Notes under the pieces: model-generated | What the model was told of the DNA's origin: nothing | Seen by the model: only the letters and a program-made list of their open reading frames with translations | The model's database searches: none | Shown: piece after piece, positions 9,875 through 20,912 of the stretch | Numbering within the stretch: the stretch's first letter is position 1 | Layout of the letters: every line of letters begins with the position of its first letter | Position numbers and translations under genes: made by a program | Source: Acheta domesticus | Lineage: Eukaryota; Arthropoda; Insecta; Orthoptera; Gryllidae | Assembly (NCBI GenBank): GCA_031308135.1 | Contig: JAHLJT010004567.1 | Span: forward strand, 135,732,991 to 135,796,990 | Length of the DNA: 64,000 bases | Reading direction: 5' to 3'

Positions 9875-10553
9875 TTGCAATATTGTATTCCAGCTTTAAA
9901 CTCAGACCACAATCCAGTTTTAATAACGTTTCATAAAATTTTAGCTTTACATCAATTTAATAACTCTCTCGTAAAAGGAAGGATTAATTGGACTATATTT
10001 AATTCTTATATGCAATACTTCACAAAATATCCTTCCTCTTTACTTACGTCTTCTGACATAGATGACGAAATTTCAATTCTTATAAACAATGTTTCAAAAT
10101 CATTGAATTATCAACGATGCATTCTTGCCCTTCCAAAAACAATCTTTTAATAATTTACCTAAAGAAATACTAAATTTAATAACTTTTAAACACGTTACAC
10201 GTCGCAAATGGCAGGTAACACGTGATCACATAATAAAGAAAACAGTAAATTTATTAACCCATACCGTTCAGAAAATGTTACAAGAACTTCGATATACTAA
10301 CTTTAATAACTATTTATCTCATATCCAGCCAAATTCTTCATCGCTCTGGTCTGCTATTCGAACTATAACAAAAGAGAAACACCAAATACCCATTTTAAGA
10401 GACACAAATAAAACTGCCGTTTTAGATTCTGAAAAAGCGAAACTTTTTGCTCAGCAATTTTATAGAACATTTACTAATAATCCGATTAACAGTTATTCAT
10501 TTCATCTAAATGTATTAAAAAAATCTTCAAACTCCATACTACACGGTTCCTGA
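9875..10553 (+). pseudogene. LINE ORF2 endonuclease end and linker (two frames)
   Basis: The first frame (9875-10150) holds SDHNPVLITFH, the C-terminal motif of the endonuclease. A second frame (about 10128-10553) continues the linker with RRKWQVTRD and SLWSAIRTITK, typical of the stretch between endonuclease and reverse transcriptase in Jockey-like ORF2. At least one frameshift near 10130-10150 and another near 10550 separate these from the RT. Confidence 0.75.
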
Positions 10554-10557
10554 ACGT

Positions 10558-11420
10558 ATCAAATTTGAGTCTCCGGCAGAAATTAAATTTATCATAACAA
10601 AACTGAAAAACAATAAATCTCCTGGATTTGATAAACTTCCTAATATAGTATTTAAACATTTCCCAAATTCTACCATTAGCTCATTGAAAATTTTCGTCCA
10701 ATTAGCTTATTATCTACATTTGCAAAAATGTTTGATAAAATAATTCTAACGAGAGTCACTAAATTTATTAATCAAACTAATGTACTTCCAAAATCTCAGT
10801 TTGGATTTAGATCGAATCATTCTACAACACACCAATTATTAAGAATCACAGATTTTATAGCGTCAAGTTTTCAAAAGAAACAATTTACATTTGCACTATT
10901 TTTAGATGTTGAAAAAGCATTTGACAATGTATGGCATGATGGTTTACTTTACAAACTCAGAATATTCGGTTTTCCTGTATATTTACAAAAAATATTCTCA
11001 AGCTTTCTTCTACAGCGTAAATTTCAGATTCAGGTTAACAATGTTTTTTCTACTGAATACATTATCCACGCTGGAGTACCTCAGGGTTCTCCACTCTCAC
11101 CAATCCTTTTTAATATTTACGTTTCAGATATTCCACATTTAATAAATACACAAGTAGCCTTCTTTGCTGACGACACATTCCTATTTACTTCTCATGCAGA
11201 CATTGTAACTGGTCGTGATAATTTACAGGATGATTTAAATACTCTTGTTACTTGGTACAATAATTGGCAAATCAAGATCAATAGTCAAAAATCTCAAGCA
11301 AAAATATTTTCTTTAAAACGAATCTCTCCTACTTATCCACTTATCAACTATAAGCAATCCCTTGGATTCCTAACAAGACTCCAATTACCTATCTTGGATT
11401 GCAACTTGATACTAAATTAA
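10558..11420 (+). pseudogene. LINE ORF2 reverse transcriptase domain
   Basis: Early RT motif NNKSPGFDKLPN is encoded at about 10612-10650. The next expected block, upstream of RPISLLS, is shortened: the sequence jumps from SSLKI almost directly to FRPISLLSTFAKMFDKII, so about 40 residues of the fingers/palm segment look deleted. From 10728 the frame is open for 230 codons. It includes SQFGFRSNHSTTHQL, the DVEKAFDNVWHDGL block with the first catalytic Asp, AGVPQGSPLSPILFNIYVSD, and the catalytic FADD at 11163-11174. Catalytic residues survive, but the protein as encoded is broken. Confidence 0.9.
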
Positions 11421-11775
11421 CTTGGGAACCACACATTACATCAATAATAAATAAAACTAATGTCAAGATTCTAAAATTATACCCATTTGTAAACAAAATG
11501 GGTGGTGCAGCAAAATTGCACATTCACAAATTAGAAGTTATACAAAACAAATATCTAAGAAAATATTGAAAGCCCCCTGGTTCATAAGAAACGACCAAAT
11601 ATTACATGAACTCAGTATTCTACCTCTAAAATCCTGGATCCTTCGTCTCTCAGACAAATTCTATACTTCACTTACTTCTTCTCCTGCTTATAAACCTTTT
11701 CAACTCGGAAAAACAGCTAATCCTTTCCCCAGAATTAAATCACGTTACTCAAAAGATCTATTACATCCTCCATAG
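11421..11775 (+). pseudogene. LINE ORF2 C-terminal remnant
   Basis: After a frameshift near 11370 the sequence PITYLGLQLDTKLTW resumes the post-RT region. A deletion follows MGG at about 11505, then KLEVIQNKYLRKILKAPWF and SILPLKSWI, typical of the end of Jockey-like ORF2. The last frame stops at 11775. Confidence 0.75.
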
Positions 11776-11996
11776 TTAACTCCATAGTATTTATTATTAT
11801 TGTATAAATTTCACATATTATGTAATATTTATAACCAATGTTTTGTTTTATCAAAATCAAAAATACCTGTCAGTAGTATGCTAGTTACTATTTAAATTTC
11901 TCCTAATGTTCCTTTTAATGTAAAATAATGTTCGCACACTTGAAAGACAAATATTTTGTCGAACAAGTATTAATAAATATATTAAAAAAATAATAA
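11776..11996 (+). repeat. Probable LINE 3' untranslated region
   Basis: AT-rich sequence downstream of the ORF2 stop, ending in AATAAATATATTAAAAAAAT. The A-rich end is compatible with a LINE 3' terminus, but the exact boundary is inferred. Confidence 0.45.
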
Positions 11997-13095
11997 TTAA
12001 ACGTTTTGGCTCCTTTCCTTAATTCCTTCAAAAGTTTATGAATTAGATAAATTTGTATTTAAAAAAATAATATTTTGGTTAACATTTTTTTAGAAAAGAA
12101 ATATTTTAATCAATTTATTACTTGATTTATGAACTGAAAGGCATCTAAAAGTCAATTTTTAATCAATTTTTTCGGCAATGTCATATTTGAAGCAAAGAAA
12201 TAACATAAATGCCATAAAATTATTATTTTATTAATTTAAACACAAAAAAACTGTTTTTTCGCTGTACTTACCATGTGCATAATTTAGCCTCATATTTGAA
12301 ATAAAAATATTTTCTACATCCAAACATGTGGGCAAAATCTGAGTCGAATTGCAAACTAAGACCGGAAATCCCCCTTATTCGGCTAGAGCCTTTCACAATT
12401 CAAACAAATTTCTGCCATTGACAAACATATACAAGGCAGAATTTAAAAAGAAAATAAACAGTAAGCAGTAATAAATATTAAAGAATATGGACATAATTCA
12501 AATATTGGTTATTTCAGAAAACAAATCTGTCAAACAGATTTTCTTTTGAAGTCACTATTCCCGCCTCATTTTGCTACAGCATTCTTATGTACGAGTACAC
12601 TCCTTTGTGAGTTTGGTGGCGAAATGAAAGCGGAGTTAGGGGAAGTCACCCATGCTTGTTGAGTCGGGATTCCCAGGGGGACAAGTAACTCGAGAGGGCG
12701 CGGTTTGACATCCGTGGTGGATTTCTTAGTTAAGTTAAAATGACGTATTAGTTCTAGAACAGAAAAAAAGGCGAGAAGCATTGAGGGAGGGGGCCTCATT
12801 GGAAAATTATTTTGGTATTTGTATACATTTTTCTTGTTATTCTTTCCTGTGTTTTAGCCTTTTTTTTCTAGCTATCAAACGAAATCATTGATACCACTCC
12901 CAAGGGCAAGGGCTGCTTAGTTTTCCATCAATTGATGCGAATATTCGCAATTCATTACACAGATAGGATATTAAAATTCCTTCTTTCACCCCCCGACGTG
13001 GAAGTAAATGCCCCGGCAATACTAATTGGAATATTAATGCACCACTTACTTCAACGCATGTGCTTTGACTTGATGGTCTTAACACCGATGTGACC
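11997..13095. other. AT-rich unique DNA
   Basis: Mostly AT-rich with a modestly GC-richer stretch at 12590-12720. No coding or repeat structure recognised. Confidence 0.5.
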
Positions 13096-13099
13096 GATA

Positions 13100-13620
13100 A
13101 ATTGGGCAGATCGTGCAGCAGAGCACAGTTGCTGGAGCGCCTCCGACGAGGACTGCCTGCCCAAGAGGCTTAGTCAACATCCCCGCCCTCACTCGCCCCC
13201 CCTCACCGGCGCTCGTGACACAGTACTCGTCCCCAACGCCCTGTTATCCTCGCAGAGAGTCCTGCCGCCGATTTCGCCAGAGCCGAAATCTCCGCCCTCG
13301 CCGCCGCCCCCGCCGCCCCCCGCCCCCGCCGCCGCCCCCATCCCCGCCGCCGCCTCCGCCGCCCCCGCCGCCCCCGCCCGCCCCCCACCGCCCCCGCCGC
13401 CCCCGCCGCCCCCGCCGTTCCCTTTGCCCCTGGCGCTCCGCCGGGCAGTTGGCTGCGCTAACGAGAAGAGGACCTGGCTCGCTCCGAAATTGAGGCCCAC
13501 GTACGCTTCCGCCAACACCGCTCGCCGCCCGCCGCCTCTGCCCACGGCCTCCGCCTACGGCCTGCGACCCCGATCGGCGCCGCCCGCCCCTGCGAGGGCG
13601 GCTTTGCTTAGCGTTCAAAC
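13100..13620. repeat. GC-rich island with (CCGCCCCCG)n tract
   Basis: CpG-rich sequence whose core (about 13275-13425) is an irregular run of CCGCCCCCGCCGCC. The Pro-rich plus-strand and Gly/Arg-rich minus-strand ORFs are compositional. The flanks (13130-13260, 13440-13600) are CpG-rich but not repetitive. Confidence 0.7.
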
Positions 13621-13624
13621 ATCT

Positions 13625-14890
13625 GGCTTCTCCAACAATATCACATTTTTTGCGTTTGAAAGGTAGGAGTTATTTACAAAAAATAAATACAACGAAATTG
13701 AAGGTGAATTGGTAAGGTAATTTTATTTAAGTTTGGTTTATATATTAATGCATTAAGCTATAAAAAGCCTATTTTACTTTGATGTTTTTGACCACATAAA
13801 AGTATTATATTCCCTGGTGAATTAATAGTTGACTAGTTGGAGTTATTCCGTCCTTTATAAATCGTATTATTGTATGTGAAAATAGCTTCATTCTTCTAAC
13901 GTATTCTGAACAGTGCTTTACATCGTTAGGGCCGGTTTTGGTGTACACATACTAATAATTTCTAAGCGGTTATTAACAAATAGGAACACTCATTGACTCC
14001 TGCGCAATTAAACTGTCACACGTGTTATGGAATGTGCTGTCACACGTGTTAAGGAGTGGGAATACCCAAAAGAACTCAACCTCCAAATATGCAATAGAAA
14101 GTCCATAACTGCTGTAGATCACAGCTTAACCAAAACAGATGTAATCCGGAACCGAATTGTAAAGACCGATAGAAAGTTGAGCACAATGAGTTGGTTGAAA
14201 ACATGTTGCATGAAAGCTAACTGAATTTACGAATGAATGTAACGAATTTTTCTCTCAAAAGTTTATAATTGTTTCCTAATATATTTTGATGAAAATCTGG
14301 AAGGTAATTCCCTAACCAGCAATATCAAATTTACGTTTATTTTTCTCGACAGAGTCTTGTAAATTTTACTTAACCATCTTCTCACGATGCTGTATTAATG
14401 TAATAAGTCACAACCGTACTCCAAGGGAGAGAAACGGAATAAATATGTAGTACGTTTGAAAACCGATGATTTAACTCTAACAATACAAGTACACCGAAGG
14501 GTAGTTCCATTGCATCAAGACTTACTTACTTTACGGTACTTCAGAATATGCGGCGCTGACGGCTCATAAACTACTAGATAACTAGATTAACGACTAAACT
14601 CAATGGAAACATGTGTTTAATCCAGGTGACCAAAGGAATCGCGTGCATTCATTATTCATCTCGTCGTCACTGTCATTTTGAGTCAGTCAATAGGTTCACG
14701 ATCATCTCTGTTTGCCAGTTAGAGTTCGCTACAAAACAAGCTAGGGAATACCAGGAATGACTCTACAACGCTTACTTGTGAAGAGTGAACTCCTGTGAGC
14801 TTGTGCAAAGTTTGCGAAAAATAGCGAAAAGGTGAGCGACTAGCTGCACCACCCTAAATTGATTCATTTATTAGTGATTCTTTGTGCTTC
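13625..14890. other. AT-rich unique DNA with a duplicated CACGTG motif
   Basis: Nothing coding recognised. CTGTCACACGTGTTA occurs twice, at 14013-14027 and 14037-14051, a 24 bp tandem duplication around the palindromic E-box CACGTG. Confidence 0.5.
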
Positions 14891-14895
14891 AACTG

Positions 14896-15310
14896 CTAAG
14901 ATCGTTAGTGCCTTAAGTGTAGTGCATTTTTGCATTTTATCACGAGAGGTGACGATGATCTCCCCCCGTTGAATGGTGAGGTATGACTCCGACGTACCCG
15001 ACGGCTTGCGGAGTTTCCTCAAACCAGGTATCTATCCCAACCGGGCCCCTCCCCAACCTGGACAAGTTCTAAACTCCCGACCGGTCTCCTGACAAGTGTT
15101 GTAACGTAGTGCACGTATGTGTGTGTGTGTGTGTGTGTGTGTGTAAACAATAGGTAAGGAAAGAACTAGAAAGAGGAAGGAAATATCACGTGCGTTCCGT
15201 AGCCCGTTTTGTGAGAGTACTGCTCCGGCATTCGCCTGGTGTTGATAGGAGAAACGACGGAAACTACCGTTCAGAGCTGCCTGCCGCTAGAATTCTCCTT
15301 TAGACAGCTG
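14896..15310 (-). mobile_element. tRNA-derived SINE, family A, head-truncated copy
   Basis: Diverged minus-strand copy. It matches the family from the tail-proximal GATCGTTAGTGCC to TGCCGCTAGAATTCTCCTTT near 15300, then leaves it, so the tRNA-like head is missing. A (GT)13 microsatellite at 15119-15144 has grown from the short GTGTGTGT present in other copies. Confidence 0.75.
15119..15144. repeat. (GT)n microsatellite inside SINE
   Basis: Thirteen GT units within the SINE body, where other copies have GTATGTGTGTAAG. Confidence 0.95.
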
Positions 15311-16530
15311 CTGTGCGCCGCCCCAGGACGAGACGGAAGGAGCTGCGCTGGCGCCAGGGGGTGGAAAGACTACGTAGGGGTCCATAGTCATTAGCAAGGC
15401 GCCGAGCTTCACAGCGAGGGTGTAAGTAACCGAGGGGAAGCAGCACCCTAGTGGGTTTTGTTTCTGGAAACCTTGGTCCTGACATTGTCGGGTTATAGTG
15501 TTATAATGTGTAGTTTCCCGTAAACTTGGGCGAGATGAGTACCAGTCTCACGTGAAACAGTAAACAAGAGTTAGCTGATATTGCTGTTAGCTGGTGACGA
15601 CACTAGCTGAAGCTAACGTTAGATGGTGCTAGTGGAAAATGAATGTTCTAGTAGTAGTAAATGGCTTGGAAATTCTTGTGAAAATATAGTTCACAACTAC
15701 GCATAAAGAAAAGCCACTTTTGTTTGTTTCCTAAGCCGTGACAGTTCCATTATTCGTGATCTCGAAACATTCCAGGCGGATATCAGGGATATCAGGGCAG
15801 ACGGTTGTCAGTGCAGTAGCGGGATTAAATAAAGGGTCAGAGACATGAGTTTCTCATGTCTGTTTTATACCTTTTCTCTCAATCTAACTTTCCGCCCTCA
15901 TTATATTCATCACTCTTTGTGTCCTCTCATTTATCCAGTCTTCCTCTGAGCTTCATATATCCTCAACTAGCCGTTTCTTGCGCCACTTGCTTAAATGTCG
16001 TGAATTCACGCAATCCATCGAGAACAGCTCATTTTTTCTTCCTGATTTTCTTGCTCTACTCTTCATATTTCATATTTTGAACATGGGAAGATATCTTAAG
16101 AAAATATCATTAAATAAATGATCAAATCACATATGTAACCCTTAGAGGACATATACAAGCAAGTACAGATATCAATTACTCCTTGGTATTAACGGACGAT
16201 TTTGAAATTATGAATATAAAATGATGATTTTAAAAAGAAATTATACGGATTACATGCTGGTAACTATAGCGTTACAAGTCATTGTTACAAAGCAAACAAA
16301 ATCGAGTTCTTCTAGTGATTCGAAATGAAATAAATATATTTAATACTTCGTAACCTGCTTTACACGCCACTATAACAACATATATAAAGTAGAAAGACTC
16401 CATGTAACACGAACCTCCAAATTAGCGAAAAGCGTTACCACAGGAGTCAGATATGCTGTCCAGGGCGGTTAACTTCAGATAACATAGTTATTACAACTAA
16501 ACGAGTTTCTCACTAGTTTCTAACGTACTG
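15311..16530. other. Unique DNA, nothing recognised
   Basis: Contains a short perfect hairpin AGACATGAG-TTT-CTCATGTCT at about 15841-15861 and AT-rich sequence. No gene recognised. Confidence 0.45.
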
Positions 16531-16599
16531 CTATGAAAACCGCCCTGCCCCTTTTCAAGATAACAAGGCTTCTCTTAAAGGTGTTCCTTTACGTTTCCA

Positions 16600-16820
16600 C
16601 CGTTCCACCAGCGCAAGGCGCTTTGAGACTGCTCCCCACTGACCAATTTCCACCTCTACTGTTCTCCACCAGCCCCGCTTTTCCGCCTTCCCCGCCGCTG
16701 AGTCTTACACTTGGCCTGCTCTCCCCAACATCCCCGACCCAACACCAGCCCCTATTGTTACTGACCCGCAGTCCTCGGCCCCTGCCCAACCAACCTCCGC
16801 CTCCACCATCTCGCAGTTAG
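16600..16820. repeat. C+T-rich low-complexity segment
   Basis: CCGCCTTCCCCGCCG, CCTGCCCAACC and similar runs. Pro/Leu/Ser-rich translation without domain signature. Confidence 0.5.
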
Positions 16821-17310
16821 TGAGTGATACGACATTGATGGCGAAACGTCGATGTTGATCGAGGCAAATATAATATTGACCAAGTAAGATACTGACAATG
16901 GTATCATTAGTTATTATTTCACATTTTAACTTTTACACAATAGTGATTATGGAAATTTTACATTCACAATCAAAATGTCGAAAAAGTAAAACATCGTGTA
17001 CGAAACATCCGTGTTCAGAAAAGAACATCGACATTAATATATTGATCGTTTCTGAGTAAACATCCATGTTTCGAAGACATCGACATCAATGTCGCAGCTG
17101 CAGTCCCCACCGCCTCAGGCCCTCTTGACCAAATCCCCAGAACTTGCTGCTCTCTAACTGCCCTGTCGTCATCGCTACCTTCTTGCAGTCACTCACACTA
17201 ACCTGACCGCCTCTCACTCACATTGCTGCCGACCCTCTGTCTCCAGACGTTGAACCACCGCCCCGCTCTCGTAGCCTCTTCCGTCCCTGCCACGCCCATC
17301 CGTAGCTTAG
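16821..17310. other. Unique DNA with repeated ACATCGATGTT-like words
   Basis: Between 16830 and 17095 the words ACATTGATG, ACGTCGATGTTGATCG, AAGAACATCGACATTAATAT and AAGACATCGACATCAATGTCG recur in both orientations. They look like a small diverged inverted/direct repeat set. No coding content. Confidence 0.35.
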
Positions 17311-17762
17311 GATTCCAGTCCCGATGGTGGCGGATTTTCAACCCTAGCTGTATAGCTGGGACGAATTCTACCACTGCCTGAAGGAAAACTTTAAAGCCGG
17401 CTACTCTGATCGGCAGTATTTCGTGGTTTCTCCAATCAATTCCAAGTAATGACACCTTAACAAAAGGATCTCGGACAGGGAGCCATTTTTTCTTTCTCTC
17501 TCCTTCCCTTACATTCACACTTTCATGAACAACACTAACATGCATGTCGGGAGACCACTGGGAATTTGAGAACTTGGGGCGATGTCCCACTGGGGGGAGA
17601 TACCTGGAAGAAGAACTTCAGCTCAAGGCGTTTATGTTGGCGCCAGATCTCACGATCCCACCGGGGAGATACACCGCTACCTTCGGCGAAAAACATCCAT
17701 TACTCTACAAGATTAATCATTATAGTAGTTGACTTGCCGGACAAATCAAACAATCAATCAAC
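17311..17762 (+). mobile_element. tRNA-derived SINE, family A, plus-strand copy
   Basis: A diverged plus-strand copy starting inside the head at a B-box relic (GGATTCCAGTCCCGA; intact copies have GGTTCGAGTCCCGA) and running to a (TCAA)n tail at 17745-17762 (CAAACAATCAATCAACG). The A box is not recognisable. The orientation is opposite to most copies here, which confirms that the ATTG repeat on the other copies is the 3' tail. Confidence 0.8.
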
Positions 17763-17880
17763 GCACCCGTACGGACCTCCCGTCGCCACCGCTCGTCTCT
17801 CTTCCATCGTTCCGTCGTTGCCAAGGCCACCGCTCTTGCTGTCGTTACCTTTCCCCTTCATCGTTGCCTTCCGCGTCTTC
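17763..17880. other. Short spacer
   Basis: C+T-rich lead-in to the following minisatellite. Nothing recognised. Confidence 0.4.
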
Positions 17881-17881
17881 A

Positions 17882-18045
17882 TCTCACCTCTTCATCGTTA
17901 CCTTTCGTCTCTTCATCTCACCTCTTCATCGTTTTCTTTCACCCCTTCATTGTTGCCTTTCACCTCTTCATCGTTTTCTTTCACCCCTTCATTGTTGCCT
18001 TTCACCTCTTCATCGTTGCCTTTCACCTCTTCATTGTTGCCTTTC
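17882..18045. repeat. 21 bp minisatellite with 42 bp higher-order unit
   Basis: Units of CTTCATCGTTGCCTTTCACC and CTTCATCGTTTTCTTTCACC alternate, giving a 42 bp double unit before returning to the single form. The Glu/Val/Lys-rich minus-strand repeat peptides derive from this. Confidence 0.9.
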
Positions 18046-18300
18046 CGCCGCGGGCGCGCTGCGTCGCTGAGTAACGGCCGCGTCCGCCGCCGCCGCCTCG
18101 GGAGACGTTCGCGCGTAATTGGGCAGTGCGCTCGCCCTCCGCCGCCGCCACCGCGAGCGCGCTGTCTGCGCAGGAACGGCCGCGAGTTACGTCTCGCACC
18201 GGCGGCGCCTCGTGTGCGCTGGAAGCAGAGGCCCCCGCCCTTCCTGTGAACCTCCGACCTCGCCTCCAGGCACGCCGCCCTTCCCGCGGATGCGCCTCGG
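18046..18300. promoter_or_regulatory. CpG-rich island (candidate regulatory DNA)
   Basis: Very dense CG dinucleotides (CCGCGGGCGCGCTGCG, GGCCGCGTCCGCCGCCG) with an embedded GCGTAATTGGGCAG. Open frames on both strands are compositional. Function as promoter or enhancer is inference from CpG retention alone. Confidence 0.3.
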
Positions 18301-18512
18301 CTCTGCACTGCGTTGCCCTTCGTTTCTGTTCCGTCCTCCACATCTTTCTTTCCCTCAAACAAACTTGATCTCTGATCGCCCTTGGGTGTTTCAGAGGATT
18401 TTTATTCTCCAATAATACTTGTACTTGATACGACGTACGTCTGAAAATACTAGGATCTTGCATGTAATGTGCTGTTACTACGAGATAGAATGATAATTTC
18501 TTGACTACGAAG

Positions 18513-19540
18513 CAGTGGCGTGCGATGATAATTTTAGTAGGGGAAGCCCTTTTGAAATCCAAGATATAAAAAACTTAAAACAGATAAAGATGATATGAAT
18601 TTTCACAAAATGTGAATATTAACCCGGGAGAGGTCGCATCTTGCGTACGAACGTAACTGGTCGCCCGTGAGAAAACAGACCCCTTTCTTTGCCTAAATGC
18701 CTTCTAACATTATAAACAAATAATTCGGTATTTATGTGACTAATAACTTAACTTTATTTATCGAGTACTTTGTTGTTTAAAATTATTATCGCAAATTTAC
18801 AAAATCCATCAATGCATTAAAGCATATTTTTTTCTTTCGATCCAAAACTTCCGTCTGCAATTCTTGTGTGTGATAATTCTTAGAAATGTCAGTAATCTTT
18901 TATTCTCCTGAAAGTTGATCGTGCCTACTTCGAATGTATAACCGGAAACAGAGATTATCGCAAGGGATCCGTGGGCGTTGCGCCGTGCCGATCGGCTTTG
19001 CTTGTCAATGCGGGTACTGCGCGGAATGAGTCTGCCAATGCATTCCCTTCCCGCAAGGGAGAACTGCAGAACGGTACGCAAATAATTAGTTGATTTAGAA
19101 TACTTTCATTAACTTAATATAAAGGTTCTAGGTATTATTAGGTACTTGATACTTTCATTGTATTATAATGTATTCCGCATGTACATCAAACACTCTCAAA
19201 ACGCCAAAAAAATTCTTTCGAACTTGAAATTGCTACTTGTCGATCACAACAGAACGCATTTGAATAATCATTCTCGGCACTCACGAACCGACCCAACTTA
19301 TCACGAGGCATGACGAAGTCAAACGACTGCACTCTCTAAGCTTCGCTGACGTCACGAGAATCTTCACACCGTTCTGAAAACATCATACACACACATCCAC
19401 ACTTAGCTCAGAATCTGAGTTGAGTGAACAGTTTTGCTCTGGCTATAAGCAACAAATATTTCGAATATATAAAGGATTTTTTCTGTGCTTTACTTAGGGG
19501 AATGACTCATTCCCTTCATTACATGGAATGCATGCCACTG
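18513..19540. mobile_element. hAT-like non-autonomous transposon, 1,028 bp
   Basis: The termini are CAGTGGCGTGC (left) and, in reverse complement, CAGTGGCATGC (right), a classical hAT-type CAGTGGC terminal inverted repeat with one mismatch over 11 bp. It is flanked by an 8 bp duplication with one mismatch (CTACGAAG at 18505-18512, CTACAAAG at 19541-19548). The inside has no recognisable transposase. The 90-codon minus-strand ORF at 18809-19081 shows no hAT dimerisation or BED finger motif. Both an 8 bp duplication and CAGTGGC ends are expected for hAT. Confidence 0.8.
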
Positions 19541-19548
19541 CTACAAAG

Positions 19549-19966
19549 TAAATAATATCTGGAAACTAGAAATTGTAACCCAATATATATTGAATTGTAC
19601 ATAACTGGGGTAATAATGGCATTTCTCGTAATTAGCTTCCTGGTTAAAAGATAGAAACTTTACAGAGGGCAACCCTGCCAAAGGGCAGCCTTCATTGCCA
19701 CAAGCCATATGCAGTTGCCTTAAAAGAGCTATAGAAGAGTTCTGGTTTGCTTCAAAGAGCGATAGAAGTGTAGGAATTTCAGCAGTACTAAAAATCCCTT
19801 TGTCTTCCACACATGGATCACACCTACCCATCCTTACGGCACTGCGCTGATATCGCTTGGTCACTCAACTCAAGGAATCGTCTAGCTTTCACAACTCCAG
19901 CCACCAATTGCACAGTCCCGTTGCTCTCCTCGCCGTACGCCTGCCTCCCATTCCTTAGTCCTATCT
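19549..19966. other. Unique DNA, nothing recognised
   Basis: Lies between two hAT-like elements. No domain recognised in its ORFs. Confidence 0.45.
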
Positions 19967-20191
19967 CAGTGGTGTTAAGGTCTTCTACTGGGTGGCTGTG
20001 GCACTGTAGCATGCCTCGAGCTTCTCTGCGCAATCAGAGTCGGGAAATGGAACTATTAGTAGAACCCCGCCGTTTTACAATAGGGATGGCGCTGTCTTTG
20101 ATGGCGGGGTGATGAACTGCGTGAAGGGGCGATTTCGTCGTGGTACTCATGCCACGGACTCCCGCTCGTGGCATCGACCTTGACAACAGTG
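19967..20191. mobile_element. hAT-like MITE, 225 bp, copy 1
   Basis: Left end CAGTGGTGTTAAGGTC; right end in reverse complement CACTGTTGTCAAGGTC. Flanks TCCTATCT (19959-19966) and CCCTATCT (20192-20199) form an 8 bp target duplication with one mismatch. The body is closely similar to 42382-42603, sharing ACCCCGCCGTTTTACAA and GCCACGGACTCCC. Non-coding and too short for a transposase, so it depends on a hAT enzyme elsewhere. Confidence 0.8.
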
Positions 20192-20199
20192 CCCTATCT

Positions 20200-20700
20200 T
20201 ATCATCCACACTCATCCATCATCAATCTCACCCGTGATCCCTTACCTTCATCACCCTTTTGCCTCCAGCGGGCTGCTCTCTATGCTGTTTTAACTAATGG
20301 CTTCGCACTCTTTTGTCGATCTTTCTCTTTAATCCAACGTCCCCTTCTCTTTCCCTCCATCCTGTTACATACCTCCACCACCACTCCCCTGCTGTGCTCT
20401 CCCACGACCTGTCACCACAGCGTCTTTTATTAGAGCTGCCAAGCTCTTAGATCTAGCGGCTCAATCTTCACCTCCGCAGGTAGGTCAGTCTCCAAACCTC
20501 GCAACTGCTCGGCTCTTCCTCAGCACATACATAGCGATCCCATCTTACATCAATACTCGGCCGCTTGTTCCGAACGGCACATCCCCGTTTCCTACAGCCC
20601 CACTTCACACAACAAGACCTCGGCCCCTGTACAGCGTTCCCGCCTCGTCTCTTGGCCCCGTATCCCGCCATGTTAGCCCTAGACTGCTCCCGATTTTTTC
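20200..20700. other. C-rich unique DNA
   Basis: Moderately C+T-rich sequence without recognised coding motifs. Confidence 0.4.
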
Positions 20701-20859
20701 TACGTCATTAATGCTCTTCTGAGGTATTCTGTAACCCCACGTATATATGTAATTTTCTGATGCGCTGGTTTTAAATATTATTGAAATGAAAATAATTTTT
20801 AGGTAGCTTCAACTTTCTACTTTGTGGTAGTTAATTCGAAAATGGGAAAAAAATAGAGA

Positions 20860-20912
20860 GTAATATGTAAAAAAATAAAAGGTACGTTAGATGTAAAAAA
20901 ATAAAAGGTGTA
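20860..20912. repeat. Short tandem duplication, about 26 bp unit
   Basis: ATGTAAAAAAATAAAAGGT occurs twice in direct orientation (20866-20884 and 20890-20908) just beyond the recognisable end of the piggyBac fragment. Confidence 0.7.

Larger units (their letters stand above)
8855..11996 (+). mobile_element. Jockey-clade non-LTR retrotransposon, 5'-truncated and mutated
   Basis: A LINE in plus orientation. It keeps the end of ORF1 (last zinc knuckle), an AP-type endonuclease, a reverse transcriptase with FADD, and the C-terminal part of ORF2, followed by an AT-rich 3' region ending near AATAAATATATTAAAAAAAT. Coding continuity is broken by several frameshifts and internal deletions, so it cannot mobilise itself. 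The order gag-EN-RT without RNase H and the FADD active site fit the Jockey clade. No target-site duplication was found; the element most likely landed in or beside the P-element relic. Confidence 0.85.

Noticed and set aside
13244..13618. Gly-rich and Pro-rich ORFs resembling structural proteins
   Set aside because: Translations of a (CCGCCCCCG)n tract.
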